Positions 45,532 to 54,254 of a DNA stretch of 64,000 nt are shown piece after piece (within the stretch, counting starts at the first letter, position 1; every line of letters begins with the position of its first letter). The translations under genes were made by a program, and so were the position numbers. The notes beneath the pieces were generated by a model that was not told the DNA's origin, did no database searches, and saw only the letters and a program-made list of their open reading frames with translations. The stretch is from positions 1 through 64,000 of the forward strand of contig CALKXD010000132.1 in the NCBI GenBank assembly GCA_938003855.1, read 5' to 3'. Origin of the DNA: an uncultured Granulosicoccaceae bacterium. Lineage in GTDB: Bacteria > Pseudomonadota > Gammaproteobacteria > Granulosicoccales > Granulosicoccaceae.

Positions 45532-46149
45532 TTAACGCGTTCCGTAGATTATCTCTACCCCGCTTGCCGACCGCTCGGAATTGCCTCCTCCGGAGCCATT
45601 AATAATGCCCACACCAGCGGAATTACTGGAACCGAGGCTTTGAATGGCATCGCCAACCAACTCGACATAGCGCTTCGGGCCCGATACGTAAGTAAGGTCA
45701 GAACCCGGGCTTGATTTGATCGAAAACCGGGCATCGTAAATGTTCAGGTCACGCAGCGATTGCTCCAGCCGGAAAGGTGATAAGTTACCCAGTCGAAAAA
45801 CCTTACTTTGCGATTCCCTGGCACTCTCGACGTGCAATACAAACCCGTCGTAGTACCACACCAGCCCGTAGGTTCTGGTCAGAAAGTCCAGAAACTGACG
45901 CTGGGACATCTCCGGCAAGCGTCCTCGCACCTGACCGGTAACAGCACTGCTGACCTGCACACTGAAGCCAAGGTTCGACCCAAAGGCACGCAGTACATTG
46001 GGTAAACTCTGATCAACGGTAATGTATCGATACAGCTCACCGGTCAGCGGTAATTCTGCCGCGTGGCCATGAGACAGCAACGGGGAACACACCACCACCG
46101 CCCCCGCAAGGAAATTTTTCAGCCGTTTTCTATAGCGAGTATTTAACAT
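45532..46149 (-). CDS. stand-alone T3SS-type secretin N-domain (YscC/NolW-like)
   Basis: The Met at 46149 (205 residues) gives a canonical signal peptide (MLNTRYRKRLKNFLAGAVVVCSPLLSHGHA); the track start is GTG 46197. The mature part resembles the N0-N1 domains of type III secretins: LRAFGSNLGFSVQVSSAVTGQVRG, FLTRTYGLVWYYDGFVLHV (YscC has LVWYYDGNVLYI) and LTYVSGPKRYVELV (YscC has LVYVSGPPRYLELV). The pore-forming secretin domain is absent; the C-terminus is a Ser/Gly/Asn-rich tail. Rhizobia split their secretin in this way into RhcC1 (NolW) and RhcC2. It is third in an operon with a CpaC-like secretin and a TadD-like TPR lipoprotein. It probably lies in the periplasm as a ring component. Confidence 0.82.
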   Translation of the reverse strand: MLNTRYRKRLKNFLAGAVVVCSPLLSHGHAAELPLTGELYRYITVDQSLPNVLRAFGSNLGFSVQVSSAVTGQVRGRLPEMSQRQFLDFLTRTYGLVWYYDGFVLHVESARESQSKVFRLGNLSPFRLEQSLRDLNIYDARFSIKSSPGSDLTYVSGPKRYVELVGDAIQSLGSSNSAGVGIINGSGGGNSERSASGVEIIYGTR

Positions 46150-46227
46150 TTTCCTGACCGGTAACGATACTGCCAACAAGTGCGCTGCAATCGACACAAC
46201 CCACGCCCGTGACTACCACTGCCAAAT

Positions 46228-47067
46228 CTACTTGAGTGCACTACGCATCAACTCGTAGTACTGCAAGTTACCGCGTACATCACTATGACTGGAGCTTATC
46301 AACTCAAGCTCCGACGCCACTTCACTGCGACCCGCCAGGCCATAGGCAAGTGCCAGATTGTGTCGGGCCTCTGCCGGTGCGGTGGGATCGGTTACCACAT
46401 TGGTAAGCAGCGTAATGGCTTTGTAATAGCGCTGTGACATCGTCAGCGATAAACCAAGATTGCTCTTGATCATCAGATCACTCGGTCGAGTCAGCAGAAG
46501 CTTGCGATATATTTTTTGCGCATCATTGTGCTTGCCCAAATGATCAAGTGCGACAGCCAATCCGTTACGCGCGACATAACTTACCGGGTCAATTTTCAAG
46601 GCCTCGTTAAATGCCTTGATACTGTTGCGTCCGTCAGATTTAGCCAGATAGACACGGCCGAGGCCGACCATCGCCTCCAGCGAATCAGGATTGCGCTCGG
46701 CAACCATCCGATACGTCTGCTCTGCTTCATCGAGTGCACCGGCAGCCAGCAGCGCATTACCAAGTGCCCGGTTAAGTTCAGCATCGTCAGGGTGCCCGGC
46801 TGCCAGGCGCCGGTATATATGCAGCGCTGTGTTGTAGTCGCCACCTTCAATCGATGCTTCCGCCAGTTGAATGCTGCTTTCATAGGACCGGACGTCACGC
46901 TGCGCACTGGTGGCACCAGTAAAGGAATCCCGGTGCACCATGGTACACGCCGAAACCGAGACGGCCAGAACCACCGCTATTCCGGCCCTTATACACCCGC
47001 CGGCTAAGTGTTTGCGAAATTTAAAATCACCCGTATTTTTCATAGTTTTTATATACTCGGTGCCCAT
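46228..47067 (-). CDS. TPR lipoprotein, TadD-like
   Basis: This 279-residue protein has a basic N-terminus and a lipobox-like VSVSACTMV, so it is probably an outer-membrane lipoprotein. At least four tetratricopeptide units follow (YNTALHIYRRLAAGHPDDAELNRALGNALLAAGALDEAEQTY and so on). This is the TadD arrangement; TadD supports secretin assembly in Tad pilus systems. ATG 47067 directly follows the secretin stop (TAG|ATG); Met9 is another possible start. The third gene begins about 80 bases later. No other Tad component is in the window. Confidence 0.8.
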   Translation of the reverse strand: MGTEYIKTMKNTGDFKFRKHLAGGCIRAGIAVVLAVSVSACTMVHRDSFTGATSAQRDVRSYESSIQLAEASIEGGDYNTALHIYRRLAAGHPDDAELNRALGNALLAAGALDEAEQTYRMVAERNPDSLEAMVGLGRVYLAKSDGRNSIKAFNEALKIDPVSYVARNGLAVALDHLGKHNDAQKIYRKLLLTRPSDLMIKSNLGLSLTMSQRYYKAITLLTNVVTDPTAPAEARHNLALAYGLAGRSEVASELELISSSHSDVRGNLQYYELMRSALK

Positions 47068-48531
47068 CTAGTAAATAAATCCGGCCTGACTTTTCAGTCT
47101 TACCTTGCCAGGTATCAGGGCTTCTCCTCGCATGTCTACACCTTTACGCTGCGCCACTTTCGATCCCAGAATGTACTCCACGCCAGAGACACGTCGCAGC
47201 AGCCGTGACGCCATCTCGGTATTGTGAGGCGCCTGATGCTTGACAATTTCAGGCGTTACCACAACTACTAATTCGGTCTCGTTACGTCGATAACTGTTGG
47301 AGGTAAACAACTGACCCAGCACCGGTACATTACCTAGTCCCGGCAACTGATTCATAGAATCGCTATAGTTGTTTTGCAGCAATCCACCGATCGCAAAACT
47401 CTGGCCGTTCTGTACTTCAACCGTGGTGTCCAGCCGCCTAACCTGGGTTGAAGGGATATCAAAGCCGTTACTGGTCACACCGGCATTGGTCGACAACTCA
47501 CTGATTTCGGGCTGAACACGCATACGGATACGACCATTCGGCAGAACGGTCGGTGTAAAATCCAGAGAAATACCAAAGGGCTTAAATGAAACGCTGACTG
47601 AATCATTAAATGATGAAGGTACCGGAAACTCGCCACCGGCTAGAAAACTGGCGCTCTCGCCACTGACCGCAGTCAGGTTCGGCTCCGCCAGAATCGTGAA
47701 GGTGTCATTTTTCGACAGCGCATCAATCACGGCATTGAGATCGACAGGGCCATTTGTATTATTGTTGCTGAACAGATATTTGGTGGCTGACGACTGCTGG
47801 TAAGCACCATCACTGTCTAGAAAATTGCGACCATCAAACACGCCGAGCGTGTAACTGGATTTATTGACAATCGCCGACCAATTAATGCCAAAGGCCTCAT
47901 TGACGCTTCTGGAAACCTCAGCGATTTTGACTCGCAGATTGACCTGAGTCGACCCGGCCACGTCAAGGTGGTTTATTAATTCATCACCCTGCCCCAAATA
48001 CTTTTCGGCCGTGGTATTAACCGCATTATAGTTGCTCAGTGAATCCACCTCGCCGCGCAGATGCAAGGACCCCGGACCAGGCTCTACCTGTATATCTGAA
48101 TCAGGAAATCGACGCTTCAACGCCTTGGACAGGGTGTCTGAGTTTTGCGACACCGAGATATCGCGCTCCAGTATCACTCTGCCGCTGGAATCCAACGCCA
48201 CAAGAGTGGTGGTGCCATTGCCAACACCGGTCACAAACAGCTTCATTGCCGTCGGCGCTTTAACCGTGGCGACTTTGGGGTCGCCGACAAACACGGTCTT
48301 TACAGGTGAGTCCAGATTGATGATCTTTCCGGTGCCGATCGCCAGCGAAAACTCCGTGGCTGCGTGGCTGACACCGCAAGAGACCACCAGGAAACCGAAG
48401 ACCAACGATCGCACGACCTGCCGACAGATAAGTTTGCCGTCTGGAATGATGTTTTTATTGTTTGTGATAAAAGAATTCAAGCCGCACAAAACCTTTCTTA
48501 TGTAAATAAGCGCTTCCAAATGCAAAGACAA
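47068..48531 (-). CDS. CpaC/RcpA-type outer-membrane secretin
   Basis: The open frame is 487 residues. After a hydrophobic export signal (SLVFGFLVVSCGVSHAAT) comes the pilus-assembly N-terminal domain (IGTGKIINLDSPVKTVFVGDPKVATVKAPTAMKLFVTGVG), a BON-like segment (LRGEVDSLSNYNAVNTTAEKYL) and the secretin core from about residue 195, ending with the signature LPGLGNVPVLGQLFTSNSYRRNETELVVVVTPEIV. It should form the outer-membrane gate of a pilus or secretion system. The start is unclear: the frame opens at TTG, about 40 residues ahead of the signal peptide, and has no ATG before it. It leads the three-gene operon. Type III systems of Rhizobiales are reported to use a Tad-derived secretin, which fits the third gene. 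Confidence 0.88.
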   Translation of the reverse strand: MSLHLEALIYIRKVLCGLNSFITNNKNIIPDGKLICRQVVRSLVFGFLVVSCGVSHAATEFSLAIGTGKIINLDSPVKTVFVGDPKVATVKAPTAMKLFVTGVGNGTTTLVALDSSGRVILERDISVSQNSDTLSKALKRRFPDSDIQVEPGPGSLHLRGEVDSLSNYNAVNTTAEKYLGQGDELINHLDVAGSTQVNLRVKIAEVSRSVNEAFGINWSAIVNKSSYTLGVFDGRNFLDSDGAYQQSSATKYLFSNNNTNGPVDLNAVIDALSKNDTFTILAEPNLTAVSGESASFLAGGEFPVPSSFNDSVSVSFKPFGISLDFTPTVLPNGRIRMRVQPEISELSTNAGVTSNGFDIPSTQVRRLDTTVEVQNGQSFAIGGLLQNNYSDSMNQLPGLGNVPVLGQLFTSNSYRRNETELVVVVTPEIVKHQAPHNTEMASRLLRRVSGVEYILGSKVAQRKGVDMRGEALIPGKVRLKSQAGFIY

Positions 48532-48617
48532 TCAGAGCGCGTTGACAGAGCAATTTCAATGCCCGAAAAACACACGCTGATCACCAAGAGGACTGGTACA
48601 ACCTAAGAATAGCCAAG

Positions 48618-48647
48618 ATTTCAGAGTTGGCCGCAGAGATTTGTCAA
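48618..48647 (-). promoter_or_regulatory. candidate promoter of the secretin operon
   Basis: On the minus strand TTGACA (48642-48647) is followed after 18 bases by TGAAAT (4 of 6 to TATAAT). It lies about 90 bases upstream of the first possible secretin start. The -35 is perfect but the -10 is weak, which would suit an activated promoter. Confidence 0.35.
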
Positions 48648-48770
48648 AACAACCAATCTGAACTGACCAAACATCACTTATGGCACCGCAGGACCAAATG
48701 ACCGGCCTGTTCAGCCGCCGATTACCGCCCCGCGAGCACAACCCCGATGGATGGATTATGCTAACCCGCT

Positions 48771-49859
48771 ATGACCGAGTTAATTTCCATAGCGCTGGCG
48801 CGCCTGAGTGCCTATCACTACCTGATAATTGCCGTCAACATACTGCTGTTGCTACTGGCGCGACCCCTGGTAGAAAAGCTGGGATCAAAATCCGGCAGCC
48901 GCCAGTTTGACTTCCAGGTCAATGTCCTGCGCGGTCTGAACCTGGCAATTCTGGCCGCTGTGTTCTACTTCGCGGTCTATGCACCCAATGCCGACGGTAG
49001 TGGACCGGGCTTAAAGCTGCTGTCGATTCTGGTCGTGCTGTACCTTGCGTATCTGGCCTCGAGCATTGGCAGCTACCTGATGCGACGCCGCTACGGAAAA
49101 GTCAATACCACCTCCGACGGTATTCAGACCTCAGACACCTACCATTCCCGCATGCTGACGCTGCTGGTCAGTACCTTTATCGCCATCGTCGCGCTGATCA
49201 CGGTGATTCGCATCGCCGGCTTCAGCAGCTTACTGGAAGCGGGCGGAGTGATTGGCTTTGTCGGTGTTTTCCTTGCGCTGACTCAGGCCGCATGGGCACC
49301 GGACATCATCTCCGGACTGATACTGCTCAACAGTGACATGGTGAGTGAGGGCGACCTGATCGAAATTGGCATACCGGAACCTTTTCTGGCCCGCGTGTTC
49401 AAAACCAAGATCTTCCACACCGTGTTGATCGATATCGTCAACAACCACCGGGTTATGATCAGCAACAGCAAGCTTCGCGACTATCCAATTCACAGCCTGT
49501 CAAAGTTCGCCTCCGCGCGCGGACTGCGTGAGCGCCTGGTCTTCAAGATCGGCTATGACACCGAATCAGCACAGGTTAAAGAGATGTTCACCCAGGCATT
49601 TACCTCGCTTTGCATCGACAGCAATACCTGCCTCGATGAGACTCACCCGCTCGAAGTGAGGGTGATAGAGGCCGGCGATCACGCCGTCGAGTGGGCTGTT
49701 TTCTATTATATTAAAGAAGTTCAGCAATTGGTGGCTACACGACAACTGATGATTGAAGCCATCCTCGATACCTCGCGCGCGCACGGCATTTCTCTGGCAA
49801 CACCACAAACTCACGTGGTCAGTCGCGCCGCCAAAGAGGCACCGCCGGCGGTGATCTGA
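48771..49859 (+). CDS. MscS-family mechanosensitive channel
   Basis: The 362-residue protein has four or five hydrophobic segments in the first 190 residues, the last being the Gly/Ala-rich pore helix (LEAGGVIGFVGVFLALTQAAWAPDIISGLILL), then the beta domain (VSEGDLIEIG...FLARVFKTKIFHTVLIDIVNNHRVMISNSKL) and the MscS C-terminal vestibule. It releases solutes on hypo-osmotic shock. The beta domain has a proline-rich IPEPF variation. It is divergent from the secretin operon and 53 bases upstream of the phosphoesterase-like gene. Confidence 0.88.
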   Translation: MTELISIALARLSAYHYLIIAVNILLLLLARPLVEKLGSKSGSRQFDFQVNVLRGLNLAILAAVFYFAVYAPNADGSGPGLKLLSILVVLYLAYLASSIGSYLMRRRYGKVNTTSDGIQTSDTYHSRMLTLLVSTFIAIVALITVIRIAGFSSLLEAGGVIGFVGVFLALTQAAWAPDIISGLILLNSDMVSEGDLIEIGIPEPFLARVFKTKIFHTVLIDIVNNHRVMISNSKLRDYPIHSLSKFASARGLRERLVFKIGYDTESAQVKEMFTQAFTSLCIDSNTCLDETHPLEVRVIEAGDHAVEWAVFYYIKEVQQLVATRQLMIEAILDTSRAHGISLATPQTHVVSRAAKEAPPAVI

Positions 49860-49912
49860 TTCTGCCCCACTGCCATCAATCCTGCCACCCACCCCACTTT
49901 ACAGAACTCCGC

Positions 49913-50863
49913 GTGACTGAATTTCAACTTCCAGGCAGTGGACGCGTATGTCCGCTCGACTATCACTACCAGGCTGAAGACATCGCTCAATACCCTGCGC
50001 AACCCACCGAAACGCTGTACATCGCAGGGGGCCTGTACGGCAACCCATTCGCACTCGACACCATTGAAAAGCTGGCTGAATCAGACTCTGCCCGACTGGT
50101 TTTTAATGGCGACTTCAATTGGTTCAATCACACTGCTGCCGATCTGCGCAGGGTGAATGAGCGCGTGCTGCGCCATGATGCCATTCGCGGCAACGTCGAA
50201 ACCGAGCTGTCGCGTGACGAAGCCGGCAGTGGCTGTGGCTGCGGCTACCCCGATACGGTAAGCGATCAGGTGGTCGACTGGTCCAACCAGATTATCCGTC
50301 AGTTGCAGCTTAGCATCGGCAGACAGACGGCACTGCAAAATGCGTTGACTACCCTGCCCATGTATCGCCGCTATCAGATCGGGGCAGCGACGGTTTCGGT
50401 GGTACACGGTGATTGCCAATCACTGGCAGGCTGGTCGTTCTCGAGGCAGGAACTTGCCCGTCCCACTGAGGCGACCACCACAATGGCCGCACAATCCGCC
50501 TCGGATGTTATTGCCTGCACTCACACCTGTGAGCCAATCAGCACACTGCTGACGCCGAAACGCCCCGTCGCAATCGCCAACAACGGCGCGGCCGGTATGC
50601 CAAACTTTGACGACGGCCTTTACGGCGTAGTCACCCGTGTTGGCACGACGACCAGCACAAATCCGACTCTGTACGGAGCCCGGGTCGCCGGTGTCCACAT
50701 CGACGCTATCCCCGTGTACTATGATGCTCTCGCTTTTAAAGATTGGTTTCTACAACGCTGGCCACCGGGCACCGCGGCCTACCACTCTTACTTTGATCGC
50801 ATCAGCCATGGCACCAATCAAAGTCGCTCAGCGGCCGTCGGTGCCGGCTTCACCCTCACCTGA
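49913..50863 (+). CDS. degenerate calcineurin-like phosphoesterase
   Basis: This 316-residue protein keeps most of the metallophosphoesterase order: GGLYGN at residues 39-44, NGDFNWFN at 65-72, RGNVETEL near 92-99, VVHGD at 163-167 and CTHTCEP at 202-208. The first motif normally reads DxHGN; here the metal-binding Asp and His are replaced (GxYGN), and GNHE has become GNVE. The GD, HGD and THT residues remain. It may bind one metal, act on unusual substrates or be inactive. Cys-rich GSGCGCGYPD is also unusual. The GTG start overlaps nothing; it follows mscS closely. Confidence 0.6.
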   Translation: MTEFQLPGSGRVCPLDYHYQAEDIAQYPAQPTETLYIAGGLYGNPFALDTIEKLAESDSARLVFNGDFNWFNHTAADLRRVNERVLRHDAIRGNVETELSRDEAGSGCGCGYPDTVSDQVVDWSNQIIRQLQLSIGRQTALQNALTTLPMYRRYQIGAATVSVVHGDCQSLAGWSFSRQELARPTEATTTMAAQSASDVIACTHTCEPISTLLTPKRPVAIANNGAAGMPNFDDGLYGVVTRVGTTTSTNPTLYGARVAGVHIDAIPVYYDALAFKDWFLQRWPPGTAAYHSYFDRISHGTNQSRSAAVGAGFTLT

Positions 50864-51068
50864 CAAACCGCCAACGACAACCGGCAATTCGCCGCGGGAT
50901 GCACGCCGGGTGTGCCTGATTCCGACAGACCACACGATTTTGAGTGTTTTCAACACCATTTAAATCGCCTCATACGCCGTGTTTGGGTACACTCGATATA
51001 CCACTCGACCAACTGTGATCGACAGCTGTCGCTCACCGGTCGTCCAGACAAACGCACGAGGACGTTTA

Positions 51069-52253
51069 ATGAATAAAGTACTCTTGGCAGCAGCAGTCGG
51101 CGCACTGGCAGGCTCTTGCGCAGCTTTCGCGGCAGATGAAGTTAAAATAGGCTTTGTCACCACCCTGACAACCGGTGCGGCATCGATCGGCAAGGATCAG
51201 GAAAACGCTGTGATGCTTGCGCTCGAGCACATTGACAACACCATGGGTGGCAAGCCGGTCAAACTCATCATGGCCGACGACGGATTCAAACCCGAAACCG
51301 GTAAGCAGGCGACCGATAAACTGGTCAAGCAGGATAACGTCGACTTCGTGGCCGGCTACATCTGGTCTCACGTGTTACTTGCGTCACGAAAATCCGTTCT
51401 GGATGCCGGTAAATTTTTGATCAGCGCCAACGCCGGTCCTTCACCGGTAGCGGGCAAGCTGTGCCACGAGAATTTTTTCTCGACGTCGTGGCAGAATGAT
51501 CAAACCCCGATGGCGATGGGCGAAACACTCAACCAGCAAGGCGTGAAATCACTGTACATGATGGCGCCCAACTACGCCGCCGGCAAAGACATGGTGGCCG
51601 GTGTCGAGCGCACATTTAAAGGCGAGATTCTAGGTAAAGATCTCACCAAGTGGGGCAAAGACGCACAACTCGATTTCTCCGCCGAACTAGCCAAAGCCAA
51701 AGCATCCGGTGCTGAAGGTATTTTTGTTTTTTACCCGGGCAAAGCCGGTGGCGCATTCATCAAGCAATACGAGCAGGCCGGTCTGCGTGACACCCTGCCG
51801 TTGTATACCGTCTTTACCATCGACGCATTGTCGCTACCTAAATTGCAGGAAGGCGGCATGAAAGGCGTACTCGGATCCAAAATGACTCAGTTCTGGAGCC
51901 CCGATCTCGACGTGCCATCGAATAAAAAATTCGTTGCTGACTTTCGTGCCAAATACGGCACCTACCCGTCCTTTTATGCGGCACAGGCCTACGATTCCAT
52001 TCAGCTGATCAAGTCCGCTGTCGATGCCGTCGACGGCGACCTCTCCAACATGGATGGTATGCGCGATGCCATGGAAAAAGCTGACTTCCCTTCGATCCGC
52101 GGCGAATTCAGCTATGGCAACAACCACATGCCGATTCAGGACTTCTACAGTCGCACTGTGGTAGCCGACGCTGACGGTAACTGGACAACCACGATTGATA
52201 AGGTTGTTCTGGAAGATCATCAGGACGTCTACGCCAGCGAGTGCAAACTCTAG
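51069..52253 (+). CDS. HAAT-family ABC transporter substrate-binding protein
   Basis: From ATG 51069 (394 residues) there is a signal peptide ending CAAFAAD. The mature type I periplasmic binding protein starts VKIGFVTTLTTGAASIGKDQENAVMLALEHI, as in LivJ-like and aromatic/amide-binding relatives, with the middle NYAAGKDMVAGVER and AQAYDSIQLIKSAVDAVDGDL. Family members bind branched-chain amino acids, amides, urea or aromatic acids. Here the downstream genes argue for a sugar acid or related compound, which is inference. It is the first gene of the transporter operon. Confidence 0.88.
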   Translation: MNKVLLAAAVGALAGSCAAFAADEVKIGFVTTLTTGAASIGKDQENAVMLALEHIDNTMGGKPVKLIMADDGFKPETGKQATDKLVKQDNVDFVAGYIWSHVLLASRKSVLDAGKFLISANAGPSPVAGKLCHENFFSTSWQNDQTPMAMGETLNQQGVKSLYMMAPNYAAGKDMVAGVERTFKGEILGKDLTKWGKDAQLDFSAELAKAKASGAEGIFVFYPGKAGGAFIKQYEQAGLRDTLPLYTVFTIDALSLPKLQEGGMKGVLGSKMTQFWSPDLDVPSNKKFVADFRAKYGTYPSFYAAQAYDSIQLIKSAVDAVDGDLSNMDGMRDAMEKADFPSIRGEFSYGNNHMPIQDFYSRTVVADADGNWTTTIDKVVLEDHQDVYASECKL

Positions 52254-52299
52254 GCAATCCCAAGGCAGGGACGGATCGCGTCCCTGCCCCTTTGTTCCG

Positions 52300-53223
52300 G
52301 TGGAATCTTCTCTTCTTTTAATCCAGCTGCTCAACGGCCTGCAACTCGGCATCCTGCTGTTTTTGCTGTCGGCCGGCCTGACGCTGACGTTCGGTATCAT
52401 GGACTTTGTGAACCTCGCGCATGGTTCGCTATACATGCTGGGTGCTTTTCTGTGCGCGTCACTCACGCTCTACAGCGGATCATTTGTCCTGGCTGTCCTG
52501 CTGGCGCTACCGTTGACGGCACTGGCAGGCTTTGCCCTTGAAAAAATCGTCGTCAGACACCTGTACGAACGCAACCACCTGGATCACGTGCTGGCAACCT
52601 TTGGTCTGATACTCTGTCTGGACACACTGGCTCACCTGATCTGGGGTCCGGCCGGAATTGCTATCCCGCTGCCTGACACATTGAACGGACAGGTCGAGTT
52701 GCTGACCGGCGTTGTCGTACCGACCTTCCGGTTGCTGATCATCGGCACCGGACTACTGGCAGCACTTGGTCTATACCTGCTGGTTAATCACACCAGAATC
52801 GGCATGCTGATCCGTGCCGGCGCATCCAACCGCACTATGGTCGGGGCACTGGGCGTCGATATCAGCACTTTATTCTCAGGCGTATTTGCCCTCGGCGCGG
52901 CACTGGCCGGGCTAGCCGGCATGTTGGTCGCACCGATTGCCGAGGCTTCTATCGGCATGGGTAACGACATCATCATCACCACCTTTGTGGTTATTATTAT
53001 CGGTGGCATCGGCTCCATGAAGGGCGCGTTCCTTGCGGCGTTACTGATCGGCCTGATCGATACTCTGGGCCGATCCTTCCTCGACGATCTATTCAAGCTT
53101 CTGATGTCAACCGAGGCCGCTGAAACCGCTGCCCCTGCGGTATCAGCCATGCTGGTTTACCTGCTGATGGCAGCAGTACTGGCTGTCAGACCGCAAGGTC
53201 TGTTTCCGCCACTCAGTCGCTAA
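52300..53223 (+). CDS. livH: HAAT ABC transporter permease (LivH type)
   Basis: GTG 52300 (307 residues) is chosen because it falls at the start of homology (SLLLIQLLNGLQLGILLFLLSAGLTLTFGIMDFVNLAHG); the track adds 35 polar residues. About eight hydrophobic helices and the permease loop LGVDISTLFSGVFALGAALAGLAG, which meets the ATPase, are present. Its stop TAA overlaps the next ATG by one base. The gene name denotes family, not proven substrate. Confidence 0.88.
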   Translation: MESSLLLIQLLNGLQLGILLFLLSAGLTLTFGIMDFVNLAHGSLYMLGAFLCASLTLYSGSFVLAVLLALPLTALAGFALEKIVVRHLYERNHLDHVLATFGLILCLDTLAHLIWGPAGIAIPLPDTLNGQVELLTGVVVPTFRLLIIGTGLLAALGLYLLVNHTRIGMLIRAGASNRTMVGALGVDISTLFSGVFALGAALAGLAGMLVAPIAEASIGMGNDIIITTFVVIIIGGIGSMKGAFLAALLIGLIDTLGRSFLDDLFKLLMSTEAAETAAPAVSAMLVYLLMAAVLAVRPQGLFPPLSR

Positions 53224-54254
53224 TGGCAGATACCACCATGCAGCAGGACCCACCACCGGCAACCACACGAAGACGATTGTCGTGGACAGGTCTATTTTCC
53301 CTGCTTATATTTCTTGCGCTGGCAATACTGCCACCGGTGGCATTTTACAGCGGCCACCCGTTCTGGCTCGACATATTCACACGCCTTGTCATTCTGGCTA
53401 TCGCCGCTGTCGGTTTAAATTTAATTCTAGGCTACGGTGGTTTGGTGTCATTCGGGCACGCCGCCTATATCGGTCTTGGAGCCTACGCCGTCGGCGTACC
53501 GGCATATCATGCAACCTATGGCGGTTTCGACCTCATAGCCTCCTACAACGGTTTTGTGCATCTGGGGCTGGCATTGTTGGTCAGCGCGGTGTTCGCCCTG
53601 ATCACCGGAGCCATTTGCCTTCGCACACGGGGGGTAAACTTCATCATGATCACCATGGCGTTCGGGCAGATGATCTTCTACGCTATAGTCTCCCTGGAAA
53701 CCTACGGTGGCGACGACGGCCTGACCATCGACGTGCGTTCCGAATTCCCGCTTATCAGCCTCGACAACCCGTTAACTCTGTACACCGTGTGCTATACGTC
53801 GCTGGCGATCATAGTTTTTCTGCTTTATCGCCTGAGTAACTCACGATTCGGTCTGACCCTGCAGGGCGCCCGTTCCAACGAGGAACGAATGCGTGCTATC
53901 GGCGTGAACACCTATCACTACCAATTGATTGCCTTTGTGATCTCCGGCGTTATCTGCGGCTACGCCGGATTTTTACTCGGCAATTTCACCACCTTTATCT
54001 CACCGGAGATGATCGACTGGACGCGCTCCGGTGAGATCATGTTTATGGTTATTCTAGGAGGGGCCACCTTTCTCTGCGGGCCTATCATCGGCGCGATTCT
54101 ATTTATTGTGCTGGAGCATCTCTTGTCAGAAATAACCGTCTACTGGCATTTACCCTTCGGCTTGCTACTGATTTTTTCAGTGCTGTTTTTACCCGGTGGA
54201 ATTATCGGTGCTGTCAGTAGAATCGGCGGAAAAAAAGGCCAGCGCAATGGCTGA
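53223..54254 (+). CDS. livM: HAAT ABC transporter permease (LivM type)
   Basis: This 343-residue permease has LivM landmarks: LILGYGGLVSFGHAAYIGLGAYAVG and GVNFIMITMAFGQMIFYAI, and the loop YHYQLIAFVISGVICGYAGFLLG that contacts the ATPase. It forms the transmembrane pore with the LivH-type protein. TAATG couples it to livH, and its last 8 bases overlap livG. Confidence 0.9.
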   Translation: MADTTMQQDPPPATTRRRLSWTGLFSLLIFLALAILPPVAFYSGHPFWLDIFTRLVILAIAAVGLNLILGYGGLVSFGHAAYIGLGAYAVGVPAYHATYGGFDLIASYNGFVHLGLALLVSAVFALITGAICLRTRGVNFIMITMAFGQMIFYAIVSLETYGGDDGLTIDVRSEFPLISLDNPLTLYTVCYTSLAIIVFLLYRLSNSRFGLTLQGARSNEERMRAIGVNTYHYQLIAFVISGVICGYAGFLLGNFTTFISPEMIDWTRSGEIMFMVILGGATFLCGPIIGAILFIVLEHLLSEITVYWHLPFGLLLIFSVLFLPGGIIGAVSRIGGKKGQRNG

